A stretch of DNA of 64,000 nt from Laetiporus sulphureus 93-53. Its lineage: Eukaryota; Basidiomycota; Agaricomycetes; Polyporales; Laetiporaceae. The stretch covers positions 171,746 to 235,745 of the forward strand of contig NW_024468538.1 of NCBI RefSeq assembly GCF_001632365.1, read 5' to 3'. The position numbers were made by a program, and so were the translations under genes. The notes beneath the pieces are model-generated. The model ran no database searches and had not been told where the DNA came from. It was given only the letters and a program-made list of their open reading frames with translations. Below, piece after piece: positions 46,059-59,604 of the stretch. The stretch's first letter is position 1. Each line of letters opens with the position of its first letter.

Positions 46059-49000
46059 TCATCCGCGATTAAGCGAGTCACGAGGCGAGCGTGGTCCAAA
46101 CAACCCAGGGCTCGGCTGCGGCGGCGCGAGGAGCTCATGTCGGACGGATACACTGGGCGGGGTTGGGACGAACGCAGGATTCGCTAGGCGAGCACATGAA
46201 ATGGATATTAATTCGAGGAACATATGATTCACAAGTCGCAAACTCACGCTGCCACGTAGCCCACGATTCTGAAGGGCGCGGTTCAGGGGCCGGCGGTTCA
46301 GACGGCGGAGGTGGCGCACTAGCCTGCGCTCTCCGCGAGCGACGAGATAGACGGGGCTGCATCGTACGCCATCCAGGCCGGGCGGGGGCGGGCTCTTCTG
46401 GCGGGGGCGGGGGCAGCGGTGCTTCGGACTGTGGGGGCGCCTCAGATGGCGGAGCGCCTGTAGCAGGATTTTGCGCGCAAGGTCCGGTTGCAGGTCTCCT
46501 GCAGAAGAAGATGTATCACATTTTTACCAACAAACATGCATCGACCATACCAATCGGGATCAAATTCGCCACCAGGGCCCATCTTCGCCTTCATCGTTAA
46601 TAGGCAGCCCAGTTCGCTGGGAAGCGCCGTCAGCTATGTCTACCTATAGGATGCACAGCGCACGTACTATTGCAAGTTGCGCCGTTGTTCCCTCAAATTA
46701 CCGACCTCGGCAAGCAGCATGCGAACCTCATTCGCGAGGGACCTGCTGAACTCATCGAGGTACTATTGTCTCCGCCAGTCAACGAACAGTGTAAACAAAA
46801 TTTCAGTCAGGTCACTTACGCCCTGGATGTTAAATGGAATCTGCTCATGTGCCGTGGCCCTCACAGCATCCATGGTTCGTTCGTGCATCTGCGCACACTC
46901 ATTACGCCATTCTAACGAGAGCAAACTGGTCAGTTAATGCTGACGTCAAATGCGCAGCAGTCTCTCTACCATCAGACATTTCACGCAGTATGCGATCTTG
47001 CTCTGCCCTGAAGTTCGCCATCTCGTCCAAAACATGTTGTATCGCTGCAGAATGATTAGACGTGTGATGTGTCCGCAGATGAGACTGCCTACTCACTAGG
47101 ATCGTTAGATCTAGCAAGCCGTTCCTCCTCCATCTGAGCCTTGTCAGCCTCCCTGTCTGCAATAATACGATCCACCATCTCCCGCAGCTCATCTTGGCGC
47201 TGGTTGTCCTGTTCCCTCCAGTTTTGCTTCTCGGCCCACCGCTCGTCTGCCACCGAGCGCGTGCGGGTGAGCTCATCCCGTTGCTCCGAGACGAGGTTCG
47301 TGATGTCGCTCAGCTGGTTCCGCACAGCTTCATCCCGCTCGAGCAACTCGGCCCGCTCACGCTCGCGCCTCTCGCTGTCCTCCGTCAGCCTCAGCTGCCG
47401 CTCATTCTCGAGCTCTGCCCGGATGGACGCGTTCTCCTCCCGCAGTGCAGCGTTCTCTTCCGTCAGCGCGCGTATGCGCGCCTCGCGCTCTTCATCCAGT
47501 CGTGCACGTTCCACTTGTAGCTCTTCCCGATGACGATCCCGTTCTGCTTGTGCCAGCTCACGCTCGCGTGCCAGCTCTTCTCGCTCAAGACGAACGGTCT
47601 CTAGGATCTCGTGTGCATGCCTTGTCGCAGCGTCTTGAGTAGCACTCTGAATGGACTCGATGATGGACTGGGTGTCAACACCGGGAGCAGTGCCCTCGAC
47701 GGGAGTTTCCGACACCACAGACAGTGCTCGACCGGCTTCGCTTTCGGCGGTAGGCGGTACCTCTCCTTCGGTAACAGCGCCAGTTTCGCCTGGCGGAGGC
47801 ACAGGTAATGGTTCTTGCGCTTGTGGGACTAAAGAGGCCAATCGCTGCTCTAGCTCTCTCCAGATCTCATCTCGCCGCTGCATGGCTTCTTGATCTCGGC
47901 GGCGTTCGTTCACTTCGAAAATATGCTCTCGCTCATCCTCATTTGCTCTGAAATCCTGCTCTCGTCGTTCTTCCGCATTCTGGGCTGCAGCAAGCGTGTC
48001 AGTAAGCTGCTGATCAAGTGCTCCGAAGCGATCGGCACGTTCCCGTTCCGCTTCTTCGAACCCGAGTTCGCCGGGGCCCGACGCCCTATATTGATCAACG
48101 GCAGCTGAAGCTGGCGGACGCTCGAATTGTCCAGGTTCAGCGAACGCTGTGCGCGGGACTCCCACATCGCGGGGCTCCGCATATTGTGATCCAGCAGGAG
48201 GCCCTGAAGCCTCGGAACGCGGTGGGGGTACTGGCAATGGTGATGGCATACGTTCAACGCTCGGCGCAATTGATCGAGTATACTCAGGTCTTGGCTCTTC
48301 ACTGCGGGAGACACGGTACGATGCGGACGGCTCGGCTGGGTGAGTAGGTACGCGAGACGCTGTCGAAGTGTAAATGAAACGATGAAATGAATAGTGGTCA
48401 TGGACAATACCGAAGCTCACCTCCTGGGCTCCGCCTGTCCGCGTCGCCATATGTCCTTTCCAAGTCCGAAGCTGAAGAGGGCCGTCAGTACAGTATAAGC
48501 GCCACAACCGCAAACTAACCAATGCTTGGAGATCGTTCAATCTCATGACTTGGTGAACCAGGACCATGTAAATATGCAGAATGCGGCCGCGGGGTCACTG
48601 CACAGGATCAGCATAGCTCGAAGGTTTCAGTTGTGGCACAAACCTGAGCCCGATCTGGAAGGAGCCACATGGACAGTGCGGGTTTCAGGAGAATGTAACT
48701 CTTGGCGGCCATAACCAGGTTCAGCTCCTGGTTCTGATACCTCTATGTATGTCGGCGGCGCTGGAGAACGAGGAGGAACTCCAGAGCGACGCGATGGGCC
48801 CGGTGGAGGTAGCTCCTCTTCTTCTGATGATGGCACTTGTACATGGCCGGATGTTGGAGGCGACCGTTCCATGCGATGGGGCTCTGAATGCGGAGGCAGA
48901 GGTCCATACTCAGACCGTGGAGATGAACCATGCACGGATGGCTGAGGCGAACGTTCAACCTGTATATGCGGCGTTCCTGGCGGTGGTGAGCGCACGAGTT

Positions 49001-52000
49001 CGACGTGTCCTGGCTCCGCTCGCTGAGATCGTGGTCGTTGGCGGGCAGGCTCTTCCGCATCCGAGTATCCAGGAGAACGAGCGCCAGAGGCAAACCCTCG
49101 TCCGGAACGGTCAGGATCATGGAATTCGCCGCCTGCACGGGATCCGCTCCGACGATGATCTTCAGGTCCCCCACGGTCTCTATCAGACTCGTGTGGCTCT
49201 TCATCTGGACGGGCCCGCCGTTGTCGAGGGTCCTCGTAGCCTTCAAGTGGAGGCGGAGACAACTCTGGCCGTGAAGACGGTACTCGAATGGTCACAGGTC
49301 TAGAGGCGCCCGCTATACTTCGTGGATGGGACGAAGGGATTCGACCATATGGAACTTCCGGCTCAACCTGCGAAGGAACGTGTACCCTGATAGGGGAAGG
49401 AGAACGAGAGGCATAATGAGGGCGTGCGGGGTCAGCCGTGCGCATCCCCGGTGTAGGCACAAAATCTGGCCTCGCAGATCGAGGCGGGCTCTGTTGCATC
49501 AAAACAGGTTCTTCGCGCTGATCAAATTGAGCAGGAACTGGCTCTGCTGCCGCGTGGGAAGGATAGCCTGGTGCGAATGGATGTCCTCCGGGAGGTTGGT
49601 CGATGCGTGTAAAAGTACCGTGGGGCACTGCATCTCGATCCTCCTCACCGAAAGAACGTATAGGCGAGGCAGAACGCATTCGTATGACTTCCGGAGGTAA
49701 AACATGAGTGCCTGGTGGTGGTTGGGCGACCAATGTGTGCTGAGGTTGAAGCCCCCCCATCGTCGATGGCTGCCCGTAGGGAGCATCAGGATGCCGTGGA
49801 GACCCCACACGTGGCTCAGTGAGAACATGGAGTGGAGGCGATCGAGTCCCGCTGCCAATGTCGGCAGGACGTTCTTCGCCGGAATGTCGGATGGAGGGCG
49901 AGGCCGTATAATCGCGCTCTACGTTAACAACCGGCGGTTGTGATGGCGGTGGTGGCAGGACAGTGACACCAGGGGGTGGAAAAAATTGCCCTCCTGGCAC
50001 CTGCTGTACTGGCACCCCTTGGGGAGGGATAAACCGGATAGATCCCTCATCCGAACGTGTCCTGTCGGTCAGTGTCCTGTCGCTGGAACCAGAGTACGTC
50101 GGTGAAGGAGGCATAAATGGCGGTTCCTCACCAACTACCGCTGGACCTGTATAAAGCACCGGGGGTGGCTGTGCGGGTAGCATATATTGCGGCCCTGGTG
50201 GAGTCACCGGAAATTGGGATGGATATTGAGCCTGCTGAGGCGTAGGCGGTATGACAGGTGGGAAGCCTGGCGACGGAGTCCTGCTACCATCAATTGGAGG
50301 GACAACGGCTACTCCTGGCTGCGGCACAAAGCCCGGTGGATATACTCCTACTCCAGGTTGAGGCTGAGGCATGGTGATACCTGTCTGTGGCACACCTGGA
50401 GGCATACCGACGCTTCGCTGGGCCCCCGGGAAAGTCGGAATGACACCAGGTATGCCTAAGATCACATTGACACGAGCTCAATGCATTAGCATGGACCAAA
50501 GCTCACCTTCGGCACGTCTGTCCAGCAATTCATTTAGGAGGCCACCTATCTGATCGATTCTGGTACTCAAACCGCTCATCTCTGTATGTCTATCTTGGAC
50601 ATCTCGCCCATGCCACTCGTTGAAGTCTCTGAGATACCTCATGATTTCCCGGATCTGGTCGATGGATGCACTGTGCGCAGCTCGGTTCTCCTGTGGAATA
50701 CGATCGTTGAGGTACATAATCCCGCTTCAGTCGAGAAGACTCACCCGCAAAAGACCCAATATCTCGTCAAAGGGTACTTGTAAGATTGTCTACAAACAAC
50801 CTCAGTCGTGCTCATATCAGATTAATCGAGTTCCTACCGGCACTGCATGGGCAAAGGCGCCCGGTGGAGGTACTGCTTGACCGGCCTCAGTCGGTGCTGA
50901 AGGGCCAATGGATCTGGGAACACCCAAAGCTGCAGGGGCAGTCGGAGCTCTGCCTGGACCCTGACATTGAGGATAAGTCAGTCAGTCCAGCTATGCATGG
51001 TCATCACTGACGCTCACCCGCGTTATGTCGTGAAACCCATCACCCCCTGCCTGACGCTGCCTACGCAGTCGTCGAACCTCGCGATCAAAATCGATATCGC
51101 TTCCGGGAGGACCTACCGGAGGGCGGCCAGTCCCTAAGGGTCCGCCGCGGGGCGGATACATTGATTCTCCTCCTTCCGATGAGGGAGGCATCGCATATTG
51201 GCTCGCAGGCTGCCGTGTCCGGATAGGACGAGCAGGGGGCCTCTCAGTATGTACAGGTCGAGTGATAGGGAATGTGCCCGGACGAGGCGGCAAGTCACCC
51301 TCGAAGATTGGACTTGCACTGCGAGGGCGAGTACCGCGGGGACCAGGGCGATATGTCAACGGGATTATAGGAGGTGGGGGTTGAACTGGTTGTTGGACTG
51401 GTGGTTGACCTTCTGACAGGATATCAACCAACCTCTCGTCAAACGAAGGCCCAGCGCGACGGGGAATGGGCATTTGAATCTGTGGCTGCTCACGGCCCAA
51501 CTCTCTAAGCCGCTGAACGACGTCTCGCAATGAAGGCTCTGAGCCCAATGAGTAGACAGATTCGGGCAGGTCTTCGAGCGCCTGAGGTTGCATTTGTGGT
51601 GCTTGAGGGAATTGCGGAGGTGGCGGCTGTGGCATTGGCTGCTGTTGTTCAGCTGATCTTGGTTGTTGTGCTTGATACAGCAGCTGTTGCAACCCATCCT
51701 CTATTCTCCGGCAAACATCTGCTACATCTTGACCAAGAGCCCTATTACGCAACTCATCGAGAACGTGGTTGGCCTCGATTTGACCATCTCTAAGGCCGCC
51801 TACTTCTTCTCGCATCCGCGTCAAAGCATCACGAAGATCGCCCAAGTTGATGCTGGGCACGGGGCGAGCAGTACCGCTAGAAGACGTTGAGGGAGCCGGA
51901 GAGGACGGCGACGGAGTACGTGGCCCTGCTGACTGCGGAGACGAGGCGGGAGAAGAGTCGGATGAGGACGGCCAGGAAGGAGATGGAGGCATCGGTGGGT

Positions 52001-55000
52001 AGGACTCTGATTCTAGCAAGCTGAGGTCATCTGAATGGTGTGAGGAGAGGAAGGACATGGACTCTGTCTCCGACAAGGGCGATGGCAGTCGTACCGGAGG
52101 CGGTGTGAGAGTGAGCGGGATCAAACGAGACCCGGGAGCCATGTCGCGCATAGAGAGTTCGCGACGGGCCGCAGGTATCAACCGTGCCGACGAGATCGCA
52201 TTACTCCCCCCAACAGATCTATCCTTCATTGGAACAGGAGGTGGAGTCTCCGGCATCTGCACTTCGATCGGACGTTGATTGTCTCTTAGATCTTCCAACA
52301 GTCGTCTGATGTCTTGTATGTCTTGAGCAATCTCTCGATTTTCAGCGCCACGCTGCCCGTCGATTTCGTGCAGATATTGCAGGAGGCGGTTAACATCATG
52401 AGTGAGAATATGGCTCGATGCTTGAGATGGGATCGTCTCGATGTCGGACATGATAGAAGGCACGTCGCCGCGAGGCGTACTGATGCTGACACTCATAGTC
52501 CCTGACGGTGCGGACGGCATCGGAGATGGCGGAAGCGGTACGGATGGCGGTGACAACTAGATCAACAATGAGTCTATATGTACCCCTGAGAAATCAACCA
52601 GAACGCACCATTCTCGCCAATGACGAAACAGGAATTGGTGGGGATTGTGACTTGACTGTCGATGGCAGAGATGGCATGGTAGATGGCTCAGACATTGGGA
52701 AATCCATAAGAGACCTCGGTTCAAGAACAGATGAGCGCATGGAGACAGATGAAGCTGCAGAAACGGAAGAGGCTGTGCGACTGAGATGTAGGCTAGGGAC
52801 AGCCAAACTTGACCTTGAAGACACAGGTGTCGGAGAAGGCACACTCGGAGGCAACGACGCACTCGACGGAGTAGGAGTGAGCGACGAGGAAGCCGAGGAC
52901 AGAGTGGCCCCAGTGCTGACTTCAGTGATCGGCGTGAGCGTAGAAGAAGGGACAGAACTGGTAGGTCGGAGAAATGATGTGTCGAATGACGCATCCACCC
53001 CTTCGGGCAATGCAAGCGATTGTACTGAAGGTGACGCTCTTAGCAGTGATGACTCGTATGACCCATCGGATTCGGCGGCCCATAGCGATTCGGGCACCGA
53101 AGGACTCGGCGGAATTGGCGAGCGCCGCAGCGTTGAGGGCACTGTCGGCGTGAGTAGACTAGACGATGTTGGCGTCACTGAAGACTCCGTGGGAGAAGAG
53201 ATGCTCGACATGGAGGGAAGGCTTCGAGGGACGGATGGAGGCGGCTGAATGGGCGAAGGTCCGGGTATTGACCTGGAAGAAAGAACAGAGGGAGTCGGCT
53301 CGACGAACATGCTGAATTCCGTCGAGGGATTGAACGTCGTCGATGGTAACGGAGCGTCCTCTGGCTGGATCTCTCTTTCCATGAAACTTTCTGGCGGCGG
53401 CGATGGTATCGTCGGGATAGTTGAAGGAGCCATGGTGCTCATGGCATCGTCATCGATCGCGTCAGGCTTGAGGCACCGGCATTCGGCTGTTCTGTAATCT
53501 GTGGATGCGTCGGACGAGCATACATTCGCTGTAATGTACTCGCTCCCAGGTTCTGTGGTGCAAACATCCGCCGTCTCATATTCCGAAGTTCGCTCAGTGG
53601 GACACTTGGGCGCCGTTTCGTACTCAGTAGAGCATACCTCCGCTGTTTCGTATTCTGTAGTATGCAGCGAAGGGATCGTCTCCAAAGACATGTAAGAGAA
53701 CTCCGACGGTGTTCTGGGTCGAAAAGGAAGAGAAGCCTCAGTCGTAACTGAGCGCGTCGGTACATCGCTGGCTGTCTCCGTGGCGGACCTCGTGTAAGAC
53801 AATGTTGACGGTGTCGGCGTATACGTGTACGTGTCGGTCCGTGAGTAGCTCTCTAGTGTACTGAGATCATCCGTCGCCGTTCGTCCTCGCGATGACGGAT
53901 AACCGGGCGATGTGTCTCTGTCTATCGTATCATCAGTGCTGCCCACGTAAGAAGCAGATCGTGATCTCGAGCTGCTTCTTGGTGTCCTTCGTCTGATTTC
54001 TCTCGATCTCGATAACGTACTGCGCGAGGACGCTGGAACGGAGAGATGGCTGGAGCCACTTTGTGAATCCCCTAGTGAAGATGCAGATGTTGTTTCTCTC
54101 AATGAGAGAGTCGAGGTGACAATGTCTATGCCGCTACCCGAAACGATTTCCAGAGCAGATTCGCTTTCAGTCAAGCCAGTGCTGTTCTTAGTAACCGCAG
54201 GCGTGAACGTGTGCGTAAAGGATGACGAATAGGTGCTTGATGTCGGTGTCTTGATTCTATCGGTGAATGATGGGGCAGTGAAGAACGTACCATCAGATAC
54301 AGATACTGTACTGCTCTCACGACCGCGAACCTTGTCGCCCACTCTTCCTACGGTTGGCGGTGGTGACATGTAGACATCGCGTCCTAGCCGAGGCCCACTT
54401 GACACTGTCACAGGTGATCCGTCACCTACCGGAATACCACCCGCAAGTGATAGCCCAAACCCAAGACCTGGACGTGCGTCTCGCGCTCTTCGCACCGCAG
54501 AGGCGAACTCCTCATCGAGATCGGTGAGGGAGCTCGTCCGGCGCAAGGAACTACTTCTGCTGGAAGCGATAACGCGCGGGTCTCCGGGATATACGTATGT
54601 CTGATTAGACACAGCCAAGTCATCAGCGGCACGGGTGCGATGTGTCGACGCAAGAGAAGGATGACGAGAAAGACCTGTGTGAGTGCTCGAGCCGGAAAGG
54701 GATACCAGATCGGAAATGTCAGGAATGTTCTCGACCAGCGGAACATAGCGCGTCAATGCGGAGCCAGCGGAGGTGGATTGCGTCGAGGCAGTACTGGTGG
54801 ATGAACGGATCGTACGTATCGAGCCCGTGGGCGAGCCTGTGGCCGACCGGTCAGGAATAGACACAGCACGATCAAGTACATCCCTGTTGAAGAGCGCACA
54901 ATGCTTATTATCAACTGAGCAACCGACACGAGCGAAAATGCTTACCAGATTGCACTGACCCATCTAACCCGTTCTCTCGGGCTATCCGTGCCGAGCCTCT

Positions 55001-57295
55001 CTATCCCATCAGTATACAGCAGTTGAAACGGACATAGCGCCTGCACCAGCTCCAGCTCGCCCATCTGTGCCTCTCCCGCGGTACTCGCGTTCTGGCTCTG
55101 CGTGATCGCGGCCAAGGTTCCCACATCGTCTTGCGCTGCATGATGAGTCGGCGACGCCGTTGATCGGACCTCCGTACAATTCAGCAAATCCAACGTCACG
55201 ACGCCGCGTCCGCCGCCCGGAGCGACCCATGACAGGAGGAGCATGTGGGGATATAGCAATGCCTGGCAACGTTGCCACCTGTATGGCGGAGGGGCATGGA
55301 CGTTCAGATACCATAGTAGACCAATGCGTACGGGCTGTGGGGAAAGAAAATAGTTAGACAAATTTCACTTAATAACGGACCCTAGAGAGCAGAACGATGG
55401 AAACAAAACTGGACAAGGACAGAAAACCTACCTCCTGTGAGTCAGAAGTGCCTGCATACTGACCCAATTCGGCAAGATCAAACGGAGGTGGAAGCAACCC
55501 GCTCGTGCTCAGCGATTCACTGCCGTTGGTGCTCTCAGGAACACCTGCTTCAGGTATGACTTGATCGCTAATGCTCCTCCCCGACTGACGGTACGCTGCC
55601 TGCAGCGCCTGATCTCGGAGCCTCGCACTCCCGCGGCTCGCCCTACGCCTGATACTGAACAATCCCTCGCTCACAGCTGGCGACGGTGAGTCGACAGAAT
55701 GGTCAGATCTGCCCATTGATGGCGTCCGCTCTTTCCATCTGTTGATTACGCTGCGGACTTGATTAACTGCCGAGCGCTCGCTGTGAGACATCGGCTGGGC
55801 CGTCGCAGTAGACGAGGTTGGGGTTGTGTGCAGACTCGTGCCGGTGAAGGATGGTGTGAACGTACTTGAGCTTCCATTCACGTATGAGGTTGAGGGGGAA
55901 GCCGTCTGCAACCCTATATGCCCAGGAGAATAGTTGGTGAACACTGCCGTTCCAGTCGTGCTTGGGGGAACGCGAGAGTCGCCCGAAAGGGATGTCGCTG
56001 GGCGGGGTGGCGACAACATCGAGGACATTGTTGAGTCGAAACCGGAGTAGAAAAGCGACGCCGGTGACTTGTTCGACGGCGATCCATAACCAGTGGTGCT
56101 GTAGCCGTATCCAGCAGTGCTCAGATTAGGCATTGAATGGCTCTGTGTCGGTGTGACTGGGCTAGGAGATCGCGGTCCCGATGGAGCGGAAGCAGTTCTA
56201 GAATGACCAAGCACCCGCAACGGGCTGGTGCCAGAAGCTTTGTCTTTGTCCTCAAAGAAGGCAATCTTCTCAACCACCCGCAGGCCCGGAGTTGCAGGAA
56301 GAGCACGACCTGGTGTGTGCGTTGTTCCTCCTGGCTCCGTGGATGCCCTAGCATGACCTGACTGTTTGTGTTCGTCTCCAGACGATCCATTCGAGTAATG
56401 AGTGGTCGGCTTAGCTCCGGGCTGCTCAAACGAGTTTGGACGGGAGCGCGTGTTTTCGGTGTGTTCAGAGATGGTGCTTAGCACGCGCCTGTCACGATCC
56501 ATGAGCGGTGACCCAGCAGGGCGATAGTCGACCGAAGGTTGCGAGCCGGAAGACAGAGAGCCGGAAGCTGTCTGCGTGCCAGTGTATGAAGTGAAAGCGT
56601 ACGGCTCCGTGTATGAAGTGTAGGTTGACGGACCAGTCAAAGAAGTGAAGGTGGAAGGCGTCCTCGCAGGGGAATCGTGCGACATCTCAGACAGAAAGTC
56701 GTCAATTTGATCGTCAATGGAGGAGAGCTCAGCATCTACCCCTCGTGCAGAGGTATCGTCCGGGTATATATCAGAATGCTTTGAGCTAGGAGAGGGTGAG
56801 ACGGTGATGCGACGCATTCCAAGTAAGGACGAAGCATCGTCACTATCGTATGATGAAGCAATTGGTGTATCTACAGAGGAGAGGGTGAGTATTTCTTGCG
56901 CGCTTGCAGGACGTGCATGAGCAGATCAAGAATCGATAAAGCCAAATGAAAGTATATTCGCAGATATTAATCCCGCGGAAGCAGTTCAAAGAACTCCACG
57001 GGAGTATAGATACCATCCACTGCGCATTTGGTACGAGAAGATCCCTGCGCTCATCGCTCCGTCCTACCGAGTGACATCAGCTTGCAGGCAAGCATACCGG
57101 CACTCTCTTGAGAACCTCGGTATCGACACACCAGTGGCGAAGATGCAAACGAACGGCCCGCTCACCTGAACGTTCGGAAGAGAAAATGGAAGGAGATATG
57201 GGTGTTCGCGAGGGAGAAAGTGTTGAGAATGTGGCGGTGCCAAAGAGAGGCGACCTAGGTCTCGTGGACGGTGTCGTCGTCGAATATTCGGTCAT
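46059..57295 (-). CDS. Giant 3,317-residue protein: PH-like segment, disordered regions, coiled coil
   Basis: Seventeen exons (57295-57166, 56870-55432, 55334-54946, 54883-52609, 52556-51018, 50960-50838, 50789-50745, 50690-50507, 50455-48644, 48471-48421, 48359-47097, 47044-46970, 46911-46820, 46762-46668, 46616-46551, 46498-46248, 46183-46059) close exactly in frame. Residues 1-523 are Ser/Thr/Pro-rich. About 524-652 look like a PH domain (RIGLLWYLNVHAPPPYRWQR, LYPHMLLLSWVAPGGGRGVV, LCPFQLLYTDGIERLG, RERVRWVSAIW). 653-2650 are mostly disordered, with a five-fold Cys repeat near 1070-1135 and Pro-rich stretches. About 2925-3080 are a charged coiled coil (LEREELARERELAQAERDRH). The end is Pro-rich. 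It could be a cortical or polarity scaffold, by inference only. Two fused neighbours cannot be wholly excluded, but no phase break suggests it. Confidence 0.8.
53472..53665 (-). repeat. Cys-containing tandem repeat inside the giant protein
   Basis: Five successive units of the form [S/T]-[E/D]-Y-x-T-A-x-x-C are encoded here: TEYETAEVC, TEYETAPKC, SEYETADVC, SEYITANVC and TDYRTAECRC. Spacers are 1-5 residues. The surrounding protein is almost free of cysteine. Confidence 0.85.
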
Positions 57296-59604
57296 TTTGT
57301 GTCAGCACATCAGCACACCCTGAAATCACAACCGAGAGGCCACCAGAAAGTGCCCGCGGAGAACAAGCAGATCGGTGGACGGCGAACGCGTGTTTTGATC
57401 GCTAGCAACCCTACTTTAGGGCAGGTTTAAACGCGTACGCGTTACGACCACGTGTTCCGCCCAGGAATGTACAAGGACTGCCGAAAGCGCGAGTGCAGCG
57501 ACCAACAAACCTTATCTGCTCGTCATGGCACATCGTTCAGAGACACTGGTCTCAGACCCGAAAGCTAGCGCGTTTGGATACAATGGCCATGAGGCGACGC
57601 TGCTTGTCTCTATGTATTGCCACATGGAATGAAGAAGGCTACAACGTCGGAGGTAATGCCATGAAGCGAGGCTATATAGTGTTGCACCTGGTCTTCGATG
57701 TCAGCAATAGTTTCAAGAGCGTGATCAACTTCGCGTACGCTGTTTCTTTTACTTTTCCGCGGCAGATCGTCCAATCGATTCCCTCGCTCTTTCTTTGGCC
57801 TAACGGACTCGCCGTCTCTATAATGCATACGCGTTCTCATCCTGGACAGCTTTGCCATGGGCTGTTAGAATGCACGCGCACAAGATGAAACCATTTCTTG
57901 ACCACTGGACAGAGGTCGCGATGGACGTACTTGGTGGGCTGCTAAAGACGTCGGAGCTTCGGAATGTTATGCTTCATTTTGTTAAACCCAGGTTGATTGA
58001 AAATACAACCGAGGAGTCAGGACCATCGACAGGGCAGGTGGAAAGACAAAGCAAGCTCGAGGGACGCGGAGTCCTAGGTGGTCAATGCTTAATGCGACGT
58101 AAGGGTACCGTCTTCATATGGCTGGTGAGATGGTGTGGTCTTGATAATTCGCAGTCTGCAGTTTTCAACCGATATCATTGACACGTACTTGACCCTAGCG
58201 CCTCCATCGAGACAGGACACCATCGCTACTCGGCAATATCTGTCCTTGCGCGTCGTAGGTGCGTGCACTCCTCGCTTCGTGCGGCTGTATCTCATTTATA
58301 GAGCACACGGGACGTTCGGCCAGCTTCCACGCACAGCATTCCTCATTCGTACTTATGAGACAGTGCAATTTGGGATATACCGCGTGCATAGAGTGCCGCG
58401 CTACGGGTCAATGAGACATCAGTCAAGGAGACGACTTTGTGTGTCAGGTAGTCGAACCAACTTACTGCATACCACGTCGACTTGATTCTCTACAACTGGT
58501 GTGTGCGTGATTGTATATGTCGCGAGGGCCTTCAGATAGCGGAAGAACTCTTGCTCTAGCTCTATCAATCTTGCAAATGATCAGATTATTACATTCCTTC
58601 CTCAGGGATTATTGTGGACCATTTCAGCGGTAGGTCGTTGCTTCGATCCTCGGCCTCCCGTTTTTCTTCAAATTTGGTGAGGCATTCTGTGACTATGAGC
58701 TCGGAATTTGGATATAAGATGATTTTACGCTGCGGATTCAGATGCGTTGTGGTACCTGCTCTCCGCTGGATATGGTAAGTTCTTTTGAAAGGCCGTAATC
58801 GGAGACTAACCTCTTAACGCCGCAACTGAAGGATCGTATGTTCTGATCAGTGAGGCATTGAGTGTAATACACTTATTTTGATCCGTGCTTACAATCTCGA
58901 CTGCTGCCTGCTCGTCCTGGAACACCTTTTTTCCTCATATCGAATATTCAGATCTGTTCGTGAAAGGCTTCCTGCAAGTGCAGCTGAGGGCTACAACCCT
59001 CATTGTATGCGCAGATCGGTGTTGCGTGTGTCAATGGCGGCTCGATATGAATAGTTTTTACGTCGGAAAGTGAGATAGCCATTGAGATAAATAGGGGTGA
59101 ATTGCTGCGCATTCACCATCCCCATTGTGAGTGATGAAGATCTCCACGCCTTTCCCCCGGAATTGTGCGAGTGAAGTATTTGAGTGTGAACCCTAGATAT
59201 TTCCAATAAAATGCAGACAAGCAGACCTGACAGGAATTGCAAAGAAGTGAGAGTTTATACAAGAAAAAAATGATGACGCTTCGACACGAGTGTTGAGTTG
59301 CCGCTGATGTGCGAAAGCAACCAGTTTATTGAGCTGAAAAACTGGAGCCATCTTTCACCTTGGTGGTGCTGTGATGGGACAGGAGACGTGGTCGACCGAC
59401 TCGACGCGAAGGGCGACATGAGCGCCCAAAACGCACACGCGGTCACGGGGACGCGTTTTCGGCGCTTACTGCCGCGTCGCGTCCGACAATTAACGCTTTG
59501 GCATCGACATAATCATAATTCGTATATGTAAACCCGAGCTCACATACAAGAAAAGAAGAGTACATCACGTAGATGAGAATTAAATCGTCCTACCCCGACA
59601 TTGC
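57296..59604. other. Upstream region of the giant gene; otherwise no gene
   Basis: The first 200 bases carry three ACGCGT boxes (listed separately). 57.5-58.2 kb has open frames on both strands (for example - strand ALETIADIEDQVQHYIASLH), but neither extends into a splice-consistent gene. 58.5-59.6 kb shows nothing. The 3' end of the GH127 gene lies at the right edge. Confidence 0.4.
57386..57442. promoter_or_regulatory. Cluster of three ACGCGT (MCB) boxes
   Basis: ACGCGT occurs at 57386-57391, and twice back to back at 57431-57442 within the perfect palindrome AACGCGTACGCGTT (57430-57443). They lie 91-147 bases upstream of the giant gene's ATG. ACGCGT is the binding site of the fungal G1/S factor MBF (Mbp1/Swi6), so cell-cycle control of the giant gene is inferred. 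Confidence 0.55.

Noticed and set aside
48749..49303. Open + strand frames across the giant gene
   Set aside because: They are antisense shadows of the Pro/Ser-rich exons. No start context or splice structure.
52508..53248. 246-codon + strand frame rich in Asp, Glu and Gly
   Set aside because: Antisense of the Ser/Thr/Pro-rich exon 4 of the giant gene, which joins in phase to neighbouring exons.
57493..57888. 131-codon + strand frame and an opposing - strand frame (ETIADIEDQVQHYIASL)
   Set aside because: Neither could be extended through splice sites, and I recognise no family. Kept as unresolved rather than annotated.
58616..58671. Possible tRNA T-arm (GTTGCTTCGATCC)
   Set aside because: No acceptor stem, D-arm or anticodon arm could be paired around it.
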